Source: Pectinophora gossypiella (taxonomy: Eukaryota; Arthropoda; Insecta; Lepidoptera; Gelechiidae). From it: a stretch of 64,000 nucleotides of DNA. Each line of letters opens with the position of its first letter. Positions within the stretch are counted from its first letter, which is position 1. Positions 19,064 through 29,120 of the stretch are shown in pieces. The DNA is taken from NCBI RefSeq assembly GCF_024362695.1, contig NC_065426.1:1116001-1180000 (forward strand). Reading direction: 5' to 3'. Below the pieces are notes generated by a model. It did no database searches. It saw only the letters and a program-made list of their open reading frames with translations, and was not told the DNA's origin. Both the position numbers and the translations under genes were made by a program.

Positions 19064-19935
19064 CCCGTCCCCCCGTGGTCGATGATTTCCCTCAATCAGC
19101 GCTTATCGCTATCGACTGACTAGGGTCGATTAATTCTTTCAAATATTTTTGACCTCTCAGACGACGCCTTGAGCCGAGGTTCGTGCCCAACTGGGCACCT
19201 TCAGGCCTGTTGTCTTAAACGTTTATTTATTTATATATTTATTTATTTGTTGCATGTCACATGGTGGCTTACAGTTCTTATAAGTAAATAATGTACAAGC
19301 ATGTGACACCCTGTAATTGCATCGCAAAAGTATTCCAACAATAACTTAAAACTAAAAAAAATATAAACTATTTTTTATATAAGTAACTAAACTTACTTTA
19401 GAATTTAGAAATTATATAATATATACTACCTACTTATAATATTATTATTATTGATTTAAGTTTGTTATTTTTAACAGCCTCCGTGGTCAAGTGGTTAGAG
19501 CGTTAGCCTCACGATCTGGAGGACCGGGTTCGAATCCCCATCGGGGGACATTGTCAAAATCACTTTGTGAGACTGTCCTTTGTTTGGTAAGGACTTTTCA
19601 GGCTTGAATCACCTGATTTTCCGAAAAAGTAAGATGATTCCGTGCTTCGGAGGGCACGTTAAGCCGTTGGTCCCGGCTATTAGCCGTAAAAACACCTCCA
19701 CCAACCCGCAGTGGAGCAGCGTGGTGGAGTATGCTCCATACCCCCTCCGGTTGATTGAGGGGAGGCCTGTGCCCAGCAGTGGGACGTATATAGGCAGTTT
19801 ATGTTATGTATTTTTAAGTAATTATCAGTAACTAAGCTTTATTTTATATATTACGTTGTACCGGGTGACAGCCTTCAGCGCTCCCCATTTGTCCGGCCAA
19901 GTAGTTTTTTTTAAATTGGAAATCTACAATAAGTC
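19064..19935 (+). mobile_element. element D split by nested insertions
   Basis: The D segment 19064-19222 ('ggtcgatgatttccctcaat' to 'tgtcttaaacgtt') resumes at 19857 ('gtaccgggtgacagccttca') and ends 'ccggccaagtagttttttt'. 'acgtt' is repeated at both junctions. The insertion contains a T/A-rich LINE-like end and the SINE B at 19475-19812. Confidence 0.7.
19475..19812 (+). mobile_element. SINE family B, full length
   Basis: Head 'agcctccgtggtcaagtgg', B-box 'gggttcgaatccc', central block 'gcttcggagggcacgttaag', tail 'gcccagcagtgggacgtata'. It lies 150 bp upstream of the cathepsin start codon. Confidence 0.85.
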
Positions 19936-19965
19936 TTATACTTTACGGTCTATTCCAGGGTCATC

Positions 19966-20088
19966 ATGTTTATAAAAGGACTTTGTCTCCTATTTGTGGT
20001 GAAGTCAATACGAGCTAAGGATGTGGATGTCGCTGAGTTTGTCTACAATACCGACAACCAGATGAAACAAGATTGGGAAGATTTTAAG
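19966..20088 (+). CDS. cathepsin L-like, exon 1 (signal peptide)
   Basis: ATG opens 41 codons: a hydrophobic leader 'GLCLLFVV' and the start of the propeptide ('EFVYNTDNQMKQDWEDFK'); the donor is 'gtattt'. A 'tattccag' acceptor at 19951-19958 just before 'GGTCATC-ATG' suggests an upstream non-coding exon, not located here. A truncated element D copy ends about 30 bp upstream. Confidence 0.9.
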
Positions 20089-23000
20089 GTATTTATTTTT
20101 ATTGTGTAAATGGTCCTTACACCAGCTTACTCCAAACGGAAAATCTGGACCCTGCTGACCTGGTGTAGGACCAAGCACGGAAAGTTGAACCATCACTTAC
20201 ATAAATGAGGCTTAAAGGAGTCGATATACTGTGAATGTTGTCACAAGGATCAAACCATATCTCACATACTGAACGAGTGCCCTCTACACCGGTTGCCAGG
20301 TGGCATAGCCGAGCTGCATTGTGTGACGGATGCGGCAGAGGCTTGGTTATGGCTTGGTTAAGGGAGCTTAAGCTGGATATATGATCCACGCAGGATATTT
20401 TATTCTTGACTTTCATACGCAATAATAACAAAACCAGCTTACTTCTCAAACGGGAAGCGTCAGTTCAAATTTTGTACCAGACTTGTGAGTTGAGTTGTGA
20501 GGTTGGTAATTCACCTCACAACCCACACGATAGAAGAAGAAGTCATTAATATATCCTAAGTGCAGTTTTCGCTAACACAATTGTCTCGACCATTATAGAC
20601 GGTGATACGGCTACCTATAACGTTGGTCTAACAGAAAGCTCGATGAGGTGTGGGTACTTAGTTCATCTTGCGATGATTGTACTATTAGCTGAGGTGTTGG
20701 CATTTAGTTCTACTTGCGATGATTGTACTTCTAACTATCCCAATTGGGATATAGCCTTGAGTTTATGTTATGTAGTAATTTAAGAACATCCTACGATAAT
20801 CATACATACGGTTCAAATTGATAAGTTCCTTCTTTTTTCAAGAAATTACGTAAAGATGTAATTTCAAATTTTCTTTAATAGTAAGGACAATGGCTGCTTT
20901 TCTTTTTACGTTTCTAGGCTAAGTGCTCTATGTAAAAATAATATGAATGTATTTAATTCGTTATATTTGTGATCTATTTATTTTGTAAGACATTCCAACA
21001 CAATGTATATTGTTTACGGAATAAATAAAATTGAAATTGATTAGATATCCATATTATAAAAATACAGGGTGTTAGTGACATCGTAACGAAAACATTGAAG
21101 GATGATTCAACTCATTATTCTGAGTTAATATCAAGTGGAATGTTCCATCGCAAAAGTATCAAAATTGAAAATAATTAAATTAAAACAAAATCATGGATTT
21201 TGCGACGGAAAATTCCACTTGATATTAACTCAGAATCATGGTCTGAATTATCCCCCTTAGTGTTCTGTTTTTTAAATACTACCTAATCCTAAAAACATTA
21301 TACCACAGGCTAAATACGGAAAAACTTACGAGTCATTCGAAGATAAACTCCGAAGCAATGTGTATTTTGAAAACAGTCGTTTTATAAAAGAACACAATGA
21401 TCTTTTTGAAAAGGGAGTAGTGTCTTATAGTGTGGCAATGAATGAATTCGGGGACATGTCTGATGATGAAGCTTCGCACAAACTTTATGGACACACTACT
21501 GATGAAGAGTAAGTCAAAATTATAAGTAAGATATAATCAGAATATTTATTGAAAGGCCGGATTATAGTTGGTCACTTTCTTTTGTCTTGTCTTGACGTTG
21601 TCGAAATCACTTTGTGAGACTGTTCTTTGTTTGGCATAGACTTTACAGGATTTTTTTTTGGAGTGTCAAGGTTTTAACAAAACTAAAACCCGCGACTATA
21701 CAGGGTGTTAGTGACATCGTAACGAAAACTTTGAGGGATGATTCAGACCATGATTCTGAGTTGATATCAAGTGGAATTTTCCGTCGCAAAATTGTAGAAC
21801 TAAATATTAAAAAAAACACTAAAATCTTAATGATTTTTCCGACAGGAAATTCCACTTAATATCATCTCAGAATCATGGTCTGAATCATCCACCTTAGTAT
21901 TCGTTTTGATGTAACTAACACCCATACGTACTTGTATTACTACCTGTACGTACTTGTACCGCCATACAGCGTGTAATTACTGCAATGTTTTTTTTTATTT
22001 CAGTGACGACTATGACGACGAGGAAGCTGCCACCTTCATGCCATCTCCAATAGCAACGTTACCAGCTTCTGTCAACTGGTTGAATGAAGGAGCTGTGACA
22101 CCAGTCAAGAATCAGAGGAATTGTTCGTCTTGTTATGCGTTCGCTGCTGTAAGCTTCGCCCAATAGATATATTTTATTTTAATTCCGGCCAAATAGTGAA
22201 TTCTGCTCCATTGGGGCAATTCGGCGCGACCTTGCCGCGGGGTTTTGCGCCTCTTACTTCATTAGGCCGGAGTAAGATGGTAGCTGAGTTCGGGTAGGTA
22301 CTCAGACCTACGAGGTATAACGTAGAACCCTTGCCCAGGGATACGGATGAAGACCTCAACGGTTGCAGAGGTGAAGATGGGAGCCATCGCTACGGCAATG
22401 CAGGACGGAAAAGGCGCGTCACAGGGACTGTAAACTTGAACTTGACAGAGGGCAGCAGTAACTGTTAGTACTATTCAGAGGCGGAGGTCTTAGTACGGCT
22501 TAGAAATAGACTACTGCAAGGCGGAAGGCAAGTGGGAAACCACTGCGTTATTTTACTCTAAAAAGTAGCTTGGAGAATGATACACCAACAAAAGCGTTGA
22601 TCTTAAATTACAGATGAGTTAAACCCAAGTAGTTAATGCCATTTGCGTTTAATCTACAATAAGTCTAGTCAAAAAAAGCTGCTGTAAGCTTTTTAAACAA
22701 AGAATAGTATAGTATATAGTATAGTATATCACCTCGTCCGTAACCCGCCGACATTGTCGATGATTTCCCTTATTCAGCACTTAATCACTATCAGCCCTAG
22801 TGGGCGATTAATTCTTTCAAATATGATCCCCTCAGACGACACGATGCCCTGACACAAAGTTCGCGCCCAACTGGGCATCCTCAGGCCTGTTGCTTTAAAT
22901 TTTGTACCGGGTGAAAGCCTTCATCGCTCCCCATTTCACCGGCCAAGTAGTTAATGCCATCTGCGGGAGATCTACAATAAGTCACGCCAAAAAAAAAGAA

Positions 23001-26000
23001 AAATAAGTCAACTAGATAAGTAAAGTTAACTAGACAAATATGGTCATCAAAATAATTACACTTTAATTTTCAGATTGCAGCTGTGGAAAGTCGGACTTTT
23101 TTAAAAACCGGCCGTCTTGTACCGTTGTCAGAACAAAACCTGATAGATTGTTCTGGAAAGTATGGTAATTCTGGCTGCCAAGGTGGTCAGACAAGGAAGG
23201 CATATGTATACATCGAAGGTAATAAAGGCATTGACACGGAAAAAAGTTATCCATACCAAGCCAAGAACGGAAATTGTAGGTGAGTTTAATTTACAAGAGT
23301 TTTTCACGGGATTCTCTTAAAAAGCATAAATGGTTTTGTCATAATTTTAATTATCATAATCCTTTTTACATAACGTTTTCTAGCATAATAGTACTTTCCC
23401 ATAATAACATCTAGGAATACTGGTTTGTTAGGTATAACTTATTTTTGGACTAATATTTGTTGGTATAAATTTCATTCGCATATAAATAGGTATCCATAAT
23501 TCTTTTTTAGAATAAAAGTGTTTTGTCATAATTTTTACAAGGCATAACAATAGGTTAGGGTGCGGCGGGGGTGGCCCTAGGGCCGGCATTTTTATCTTAC
23601 ACACGATAAGTTTACTGAATGATGACCAACAGCATGAAATAGAGTCAAAAAATATAAAAAGTCACAATCATGAACCAAATGCAGCCAAGGAAAAAGTATG
23701 TTTTGGAAATGTTCAAAGTTGTGCCAAAACTTTTCTTATTCGGAGTATAGTTTTTATGCTTATAATAATTATGCTTATATATCATTATTGACATTAATTA
23801 TTATGCTTATATTAGTTATGAGTTTCAAAATTATGCTTAAAAAGTTATGACAAATTAATACTATGCATAACTAATAATAGGACAAGTAACATTATGCCAT
23901 GGTAAATTATTACATAAAATTTTATGAGTAAAAATAGAGAACCGTTTTTCACAACTGCGTAATTGGCTACTTGTCATTTTTCGGATTTATAAGTATTCAT
24001 ATAGACTCTTATTTTGTACCTCTTAAATTATATTATTTTCTCGAAAAATCATTATATACTTTTTAATTGAAAAAAAAAAACATATTTTACTTCATTAATT
24101 TCAAATTTCGCGTGAAAACGGTTGGTCATTTGACATTTCGCCCAGTGACGTCACATTTCAATAAGCAAAGAAACTGTCAAACAGTATTACTTGATGCCTG
24201 ACAGATAGTTTTTGTTTTTGTAGTATACAGGGTGTTAGTGACTACCGAAAACTTGAGTTAATATCAAGTGGAATTTTCCGTCGCAAATGTATGGAACTGA
24301 AAATGATTAAAAATAAATCACTAACATTTTCATTAATTTTCCGACAGGAAATTCCACTTGATATCAACTCAGAATCATGGTCTGAATCATTTCCCTCAGT
24401 ATTCGTTACGGTGTCACTAAGAACCAACCATGCGTGCTTGTGCGGGGTGTAAGTGACATTGTAACTAATACTGAGGGGGATGATTCAGCTCATAATTATG
24501 AGTTTATATCAAGTGGAATTTTCCATCGCAAAAGTATAGCATTGAAAAAAAAAGAAAACAAAGTTTGCGACGTAAAATTCCATTTGATATTAACTCAAAA
24601 TCATGGTCTAAATCATCCTCCTAAGTAGTAGTTACGATGTCACTAACCTAATGATACCGTTTTTTCAGATACCAAGCAAAATACTCATCAGCTACAATAA
24701 GAGGTTATATGACTATACAACGTACGGAAGCCGCCCTTCAGCAAGCGGTGGCTAACAGCCCAGTGGCTGTCGCAGTGGACGCCAAAGGAAAAGGGTTCAG
24801 ATTTTACAAAAGTGGGGTGTATTACAACAATCATTGTTCTTCAAAGCGTTTGGGTCATGCGGTAAGACTATAAAAATAAAATTAAAAAAAAAGAACTTTA
24901 TTCACACAATCATTTTACAATGTTATAATGACATCTGAGGAGATCGGTGGCGCAGCGGTTAACGCGCTCGGTCTGCAATTGTTGAAGTTAAGCAACTTTC
25001 GCAAAGGCCGGTCATAGGATGGGTGACCACAAAAAAAAATTTCATCTCGAGCTCCTCCGTGCTTCGGAAGGCACCTTAAGACGTTGGTCCCGGCTGCATT
25101 AGCAGTCGTTAATAATCATCAATCCGCACTGGGTCCGCGTGATGGTTTAAGGCCCGATCTCCCTATCCATCCATAGGGAAGGCCCGTGCCCCAGCAGTGG
25201 GGACGTTAATGGTCGGATGGTGGTGATGATAATGAGATCTGCCCAGAAAGCAATCACAGACGCTTGGGTTGGGCTTAATAATCACGCTGCTTTCCAATTT
25301 GTTATGCACTACTAGATTAAGAGATAAAGTTATTGAGAAAAAATAGAAATCATAAGCTAAAACAAAATACAAGAAAATAACATAATATGTAATGTGCGTG
25401 CGTGTGTGTGTGCGTGCGTGCGTTCGTGCGTGCGTGTGTGTGTATGTGTGTCTGGGGTTCTGCGAGATGATGAATGATGTGTGAAAATTAAATATGTTTT
25501 TATATTGTTTACACTTAAGTTTCAAATGTCTAATTATATTATTGTTTATATTGATAGTTTCACGGTGCATTAGCGCTTCTGCACTGGAAATTCGTGAAAT
25601 GTAAACATTGCTGTATTTACACGCCATACAGGGTGTTAGTGACATCGTAACGAAAACTTTGAGGGATGAATCAGACCATGATTCTGAGTTGATATGAAGT
25701 TAAAGTTTCCGTCGCAAAAGTATGGAACTGATTATAATTTTAAAAAGATACTAAAATTGTCATGAATTTTCAGAAAGGAAATTCCACTTGATATCAAATC
25801 AGAATCATGGTCTGAATCATCCCCCTCAGTATTCGTTACAGTGTCACTAACACTCATACGTACTCGTATCTGTAAGTACTTCTACGGGGTCCCTTTCCTT
25901 TTCGGCGGATAAGAAAATGACACGTATAACTTAAAGTACAATTAGGAGGTATCTGCGGGAATTGGGGCCATTATTTATCTTTAACCTTTTTACCCAATTA

Positions 26001-26165
26001 CAGATGCTTGTCGTCGGCTACGGAACCCTACGGACCCAAGGCCAATACTGGTTGGTGAAAAACTCATGGGGTGACAAGTGGGGGCAAAGAGGATATATTC
26101 GAATGGCGAGGAACAGAGACAACAATTGCGGTATCGTCACGCGAGCTACAATCCCACTGGTTTAA
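19966..26165 (+). CDS. cathepsin L-like cysteine protease (papain family C1A)
   Basis: Six exons (19966-20088, 21309-21508, 22004-22148, 23074-23279, 24669-24861, 26004-26165) join in frame to a complete 342-aa preproenzyme. Residues 1-17 are a signal peptide. The I29 inhibitor propeptide shows the ERFNIN pattern (E52, R56, Y60, N63, I67, N71) and a GNFD-type motif 'AMNEFGD' (84-90). An acidic stretch 'DEDDDYDDEE' (106-115) precedes the likely mature start near L127 ('LPASVNW'). Oxyanion Q145, catalytic C151, H288 ('LGHAMLVVGYG') and N309 ('KNSWG') are all present, as are 'SEQNLIDC' and 'GCQGG'. The enzyme should be a lysosomal or secreted endopeptidase. Oddities are 'QRNCSSCYAF' where the family has QGxCGSCWAF (Gly to Ser before Cys, Trp to Tyr after it) and Gly instead of Asn/Asp before the catalytic His. 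Length is normal for cathepsin L. Introns carry many hairpin MITEs. Activity is likely but specificity may be shifted. Confidence 0.95.
20089..21062. repeat. cathepsin intron 1: mixed retroposon fragments
   Basis: 20120-20445 resembles the end of a LINE ('aaacggaaaatctggaccct gctgacctgg'-like, unassigned); 20490-20545 is a SINE A tail; 20565-20780 is SINE-like Q ('acggtgatacggctacc', 'gaaagctcgatgaggtgtgg'). The rest is AT-rich. Confidence 0.5.
21064..21265. mobile_element. hairpin element G in cathepsin intron 1
   Basis: Arms begin 'gggtgttagtgacatcgtaa' and contain 'caagtggaatgttccatcgc' / 'gcgacggaaaattccacttg'. The right end is clipped ('cccccttagtgttctg'). Confidence 0.8.
21309..21508 (+). 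CDS. cathepsin L-like, exon 2 (I29 propeptide)
   Basis: The acceptor is 'taccacag' and the donor 'gtaagt'. It encodes 'AKYGKTYES', the ERFNIN helix and the GNFD-type 'MNEFGDMSDDE' segment. It ends two bases into an Asp codon. Confidence 0.93.
21703..21923. mobile_element. hairpin element G in cathepsin intron 2
   Basis: Starts 'gggtgttagtgacatcgtaa', ends 'tgatgtaactaacaccc', both flanked by 'atac'. Arms of ~88 bp pair around a ~40-bp centre. A SINE B internal fragment precedes it at 21597-21647. Confidence 0.85.
22004..22148 (+). CDS. cathepsin L-like, exon 3 (catalytic Cys)
   Basis: The acceptor is 'tatttcag' and the donor 'gtaagc'. It encodes the acidic linker, the mature N-terminus 'LPASVNWLNEGAVTPVKNQ' and the nucleophile stretch 'NCSSCYAFAA' with Cys151. 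Confidence 0.94.
22190..22620 (+). mobile_element. element E in cathepsin intron 3
   Basis: Same order of words as 33120-33616: 'ttgccgcggggtt', 'gagggcagcagtaactgtta', 'gtgggaaaccactgcgttat', 'agcttggagaatgatacacc'. Confidence 0.75.
22733..22996 (+). mobile_element. element D in cathepsin intron 3
   Basis: 'gtcgatgatttccctt' to 'atctacaataagtcacgcca' with an A-run; 5' truncated. Confidence 0.75.
23074..23279 (+). CDS. cathepsin L-like, exon 4
   Basis: The acceptor is 'attttcag' and the donor 'gtgagt'. It encodes 'LVPLSEQNLIDCSGKYGN', 'SGCQGGQ' and 'KSYPYQAKNGNC', the left-domain disulfide region typical of cathepsin L enzymes. Confidence 0.94.
23285..24225. other. cathepsin intron 4, AT-rich
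   Basis: Many 'gcataat' and 'cataatttttat' words recur between 23320 and 23920, giving a loosely repetitive AT-rich block with weak inverted symmetry; no gene or known repeat identified. Confidence 0.4.
24230..24420. mobile_element. hairpin element G in cathepsin intron 4, first of a pair
   Basis: Starts 'gggtgttagtgactaccga' (part of the arm deleted) and ends 'ttacggtgtcactaa'. It is followed after 23 bp by a second G copy in the same intron. Confidence 0.8.
24444..24647. mobile_element. hairpin element G (second subtype) in cathepsin intron 4
   Basis: Starts 'ggggtgtaagtgacattgta', preceded by 'cttgtgc', and ends 'ttacgatgtcactaacc', 21 bp before the exon 5 acceptor. Confidence 0.8.
24669..24861 (+). 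CDS. cathepsin L-like, exon 5 (catalytic His)
   Basis: The acceptor is 'tttttcag' and the donor 'gtaaga'. It encodes 'SPVAVAVDAKGKGFRFYKSG' and 'CSSKRLGHA' with catalytic His288, which is preceded by Gly rather than the usual Asn/Asp. Confidence 0.94.
24936..25233 (+). mobile_element. SINE family C in cathepsin intron 5
   Basis: Head 'gaggagatcggtggcgcagc', 5S-like 'gaagttaagcaactttcgc' and 'aggatgggtgaccac', tail 'ccccagcagtggggacgtta'. Confidence 0.85.
25395..25452. repeat. (tg/cg)n microsatellite
   Basis: Alternating tgcg and tgtg units; purine-pyrimidine alternation is continuous for over 50 bp. Confidence 0.85.
25631..25853. mobile_element. hairpin element G in cathepsin intron 5
   Basis: Starts 'gggtgttagtgacatcgtaa', ends 'ttacagtgtcactaacac'; flanks 'cataca' and 'tcatacg'. 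A family K fragment ('ctttccttttcggcggataa') follows at 25888-25945. Confidence 0.85.
26004..26165 (+). CDS. cathepsin L-like, exon 6 (catalytic Asn, stop)
   Basis: The acceptor is 'aattacag'. It encodes 'MLVVGYGT', 'YWLVKNSWGDKWGQRGYIR' and 'NNCGIVTRATIPLV', then TAA. The KNSWG motif with Asn309 is intact. Confidence 0.95.
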   Translation: MLVVGYGTLRTQGQYWLVKNSWGDKWGQRGYIRMARNRDNNCGIVTRATIPLV

Positions 26166-26222
26166 ATAGGCTATTTGACTGGGTCAATCAAAGCCAATCT
26201 AGAAATCCAGAAGCCTGTCTAA

Positions 26223-27130
26223 ATGATCAAAAGTCAATCTAATTTTACTTTTCGAATTAAGTAATAATAAAAAGAAGAAGAAGAAAGAAAAAAACTTTGC
26301 TTTGTAGAAGCAAGAGAAGTGTGTCAGGAAGTCCATAGTCTATGCTTACCCATGCTAATCTTGAAATAGAAGCTAGTCTAATAGCGAATAAATGATTTCT
26401 GACTTCTAAGATGATCAAAAATCAATCTTATTTTGGTTTCCGACTTGTTTTCGAATTTTATTTTTGAATTAAATAACAATAAAAATAAGAAGAAAGAAAA
26501 CTTTGCTTTGTATAAGCGATGTTGCAGATACCCGTTTGCAAGTTTGAATTGTATAACGCATAATAGGTTATTGTAAGTTATATCGGTGTGTGTGTGTGTC
26601 CTGCGTACCTCATCATCATCATCATCAGCCCATTAACGTCCCCACTGCTGGGGCACGGGCCTTCCCTATGGATGAATAGGGAGATCGGGCCTTAAACCAT
26701 CACGCGGGCCCAGTGCGGATTGATGGTTATTAACGACTGCTAATGCAGCCGGGACCAACGGCTTAACGTGCCTGCGTACCTACACTCAACTAATTGTTTG
26801 TTTTGGATAATAATACTTCTTTGTACGTCACGCCAGTGATGATTGCTAGTCCACGTTCAAATGGCCCTCCATTTTGGTGGACAGTAAATTGTATTAGATT
26901 TAAGGTTGTTATTTTTATTTAATAAAAAAAGGCAAGAGAAGTGTGTCAGGAATTAAGCAAATGGAAGTCCATAGTCTCTCCCTACTCATGCTAATCTAGA
27001 ATTAAAAGCCAGTGTAAGATGATTAAAAATCAATTTTATTTTACTTTTCGACTTGTTTCCGAATTTTATTTATGTATTAAGTAACAACAACAAAGAAGAA
27101 GGAAAAAAAAACTTTGTTTTGTAGAAGCAA
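26223..27130 (+). repeat. 3' flank of cathepsin gene, ~110-bp segment present three times
   Basis: Three diverged direct copies (about 26223-26312, 26408-26514, 27016-27130) share 'gatcaaaa.tcaatct', 'ttttcgaatt' and 'aactttgctttgtagaagc'. Fragments of LINE family F ('gcaagagaagtgtgtcagga') lie beside two of them, and a reversed SINE C tail sits at 26611-26774. The first copy probably includes the end of the cathepsin 3' UTR. Confidence 0.6.
26611..26774 (-). mobile_element. SINE family C, 5'-truncated
   Basis: Reversed tail '(atc)n agcccattaacgtcccc' through 'gaccaacggcttaacgtgcc', stopping inside the central block. Confidence 0.8.
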
Positions 27131-27498
27131 GAGAAGTGTGTCAGGATCGAAGCAAATGGAAGTCCATATCTGCTTACCCCGGTGGGAGATAGGCGTGAGT
27201 TTATGTATATAATTAAGTAACAATGATTACGACGTTTGACAGATTTTAGTGATGACGTCACAGGACAGTGTGTCCATACAAACTCCAAAGAAAACTTTTG
27301 TTTTGATGTTTCGTAAAAAATAACTCATTTGACTAGGATGTTAAGTAGTCTATTGTGTTGTCTAAGGTGCCCACTGCTGGATAATGTCCCAGCTCTGGAA
27401 GAAATGGAGGGATCCCTTTGACCAGTAGTGGTTTGAATTAATAGCTTGAAAATAATAAAGAATGCATTTTTAAATCATTGTTATTTTTCCTCTCATGT

Positions 27499-27786
27499 GG
27501 CCTCCGTGGTCTAGTGGTTGAGCGTTGGGCTCACGATCCGGAATTCCCGGTTTCGAATCACAAAAATCACTTTGTGATTCCTAGTTTGGTCCAGACATTA
27601 CAGGCTGATCACCTGATTGTCCAAAAAGTAAGATGATCCTTGCTTCGGAAGGCACGGTAAGCCGTTGGTCCCGGTTACTACTTACTGATGTGAGTAAGTA
27701 GTCGTTACATGGGCCATGTCAGGGGCCTTTGGCGGCTCAATAATAACCCTGACACCAGAGTTGATGACCCACGCGATAGAAGAGGA
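27499..27786 (+). mobile_element. SINE family A
   Basis: Head 'ggcctccgtggtctagtgg', a deletion through the B-box, intact central block, tail 'cacgcgatagaagagg'. Confidence 0.85.
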
Positions 27787-27789
27787 CCC

Positions 27790-28131
27790 TTTCATGTAGG
27801 TTTGTTTTGTATTTAAAAGTTCTTTATTGATAATAATAATTTAAATTTTAACTCACAAAACATAGTCAGAGAAACAAAACATCGATTTAAAACGAAACGT
27901 TTTCAGGCCAACCTTTTATACACCTCTGCCTACTCCTCTAGGGATACAGGCGTGATGATTTGTTATGTTGTTAGTATTTGTTCTTCTTATTTATCCAATC
28001 CACCCTTGTAGGGATACGGAACTCGTTACTGGACTTAAATATATCTATGATAAACGGAAGTTCGTAGCAGAATACCGATGACTTCGGTCAAAACGGGTCA
28101 TTGGGCTCTTCACACCACGAGCGTTTCGGAC
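27790..28131. other. AT-rich spacer with cut repeats
   Basis: No gene. 28110-28131 ('tcacaccacgagcgtttcgg') is inverted relative to 28741-28763, possibly the two ends of an unclassified element. Confidence 0.4.
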
Positions 28132-28283
28132 TAAATGTTATAATGTGCATAGCTGTAAGTGATCCATTAATAAATAAATAAATAAACCCCATTTATTATG
28201 TGCATAGCTGTAAGTGTAACCCCATTTATTTATTTATTTATTAATGTATCACTTACAGCTATGCACATTATAACATTTAGTTA
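28132..28283. repeat. long near-perfect palindrome
   Basis: Left 'tgtgcatagctgtaagtga' and right 'tcacttacagctatgcaca' with surrounding ~55-bp arms including (taaa)n; the centre repeats part of the left arm in direct orientation. Confidence 0.8.
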
Positions 28284-28955
28284 GGACTTAATTAAACAAA
28301 GTAAAACAATACTTATGTGTAAGCCAATTACAAGTGAACGCAACATTCATCGTAAAAAAAAACAACATCTAGTCTGCTGAGGCTAACTTCTCAACAGCTA
28401 AAATCTCGGGGGTTAATTGTCCAAGTTCTCTATTAAATTGGCTTTTTAACATAATATAAGTTCACGACTATATCCCAATAGAGTAGTCAGAGGTACTTCC
28501 ATCGTAGGATGAATTAAGTACTCGCCAAGATTGTGTGTATTTAAAAACTTGTCGATAGGTTTATGAGACACCACATTTTTTATTTTGAAACTCTGATATT
28601 GTAATTTTTTTAAAATTATGGCGTAAACGAATCCCCGAACGCCGATTCGCGAGTGGCTTGTCGTCGCGTTTCTCTGCGGTGCGTTAGTTTTATTTTCCCT
28701 CTACGTCGGGCGATTTTTGATGTCATTCAATATTGACCCCGTCCGAATCGCTCGTGGTGTGAAACGCCCCAACAACCGGCCAGAATTGAATCCGTACTCA
28801 TATTTGCATTTAATCAATACCTACTATACGTTGCTCATACTTTATAAGTTTTCCTTCCTTGATATATTGCGCTTTGCCCTTGCTGTGGCGATTTATCAAA
28901 AGATTGACTGTTATTTCGTGCGGTATCTGAATGCTAAACATGATTGGCGTATTGG
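28284..28955. other. unclassified region
   Basis: 28450-28530 carries a reversed SINE Q-type end. 28617-28770 is more GC-rich ('gaacgccgattcgcgagtgg') and looks like part of a transposon, but I find no ORF or family motif. Confidence 0.4.
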
Positions 28956-29120
28956 GTCGTACATATAGTCACGGTCGGATACATCATTATCGGGATGGGC
29001 AGAGACTATGGAATTCCATTTGCTTCGATCCTGACATACCTACTTCTCTTGCTTCCTCCACATTCATCAATCGTTTCATACACGCACGCCGGTTCAGAGT
29101 AGAAGTTGCTGAACATTTTC
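28956..29120 (-). mobile_element. LINE F 3' end (antisense)
   Basis: Antisense of 'SKWNSI' and 'NRRACMKRLMNVEEA'-type coding sequence: 'ccatttgcttcgatcctgac' and 'tcatacacgcacgccggttc'. 5' truncated. Confidence 0.7.

Noticed and set aside
25163..25645. 160-codon minus-strand frame in cathepsin intron 5
   Set aside because: Runs through a SINE tail, a tg/cg microsatellite and part of a hairpin element; His/Thr repeats come from the microsatellite.
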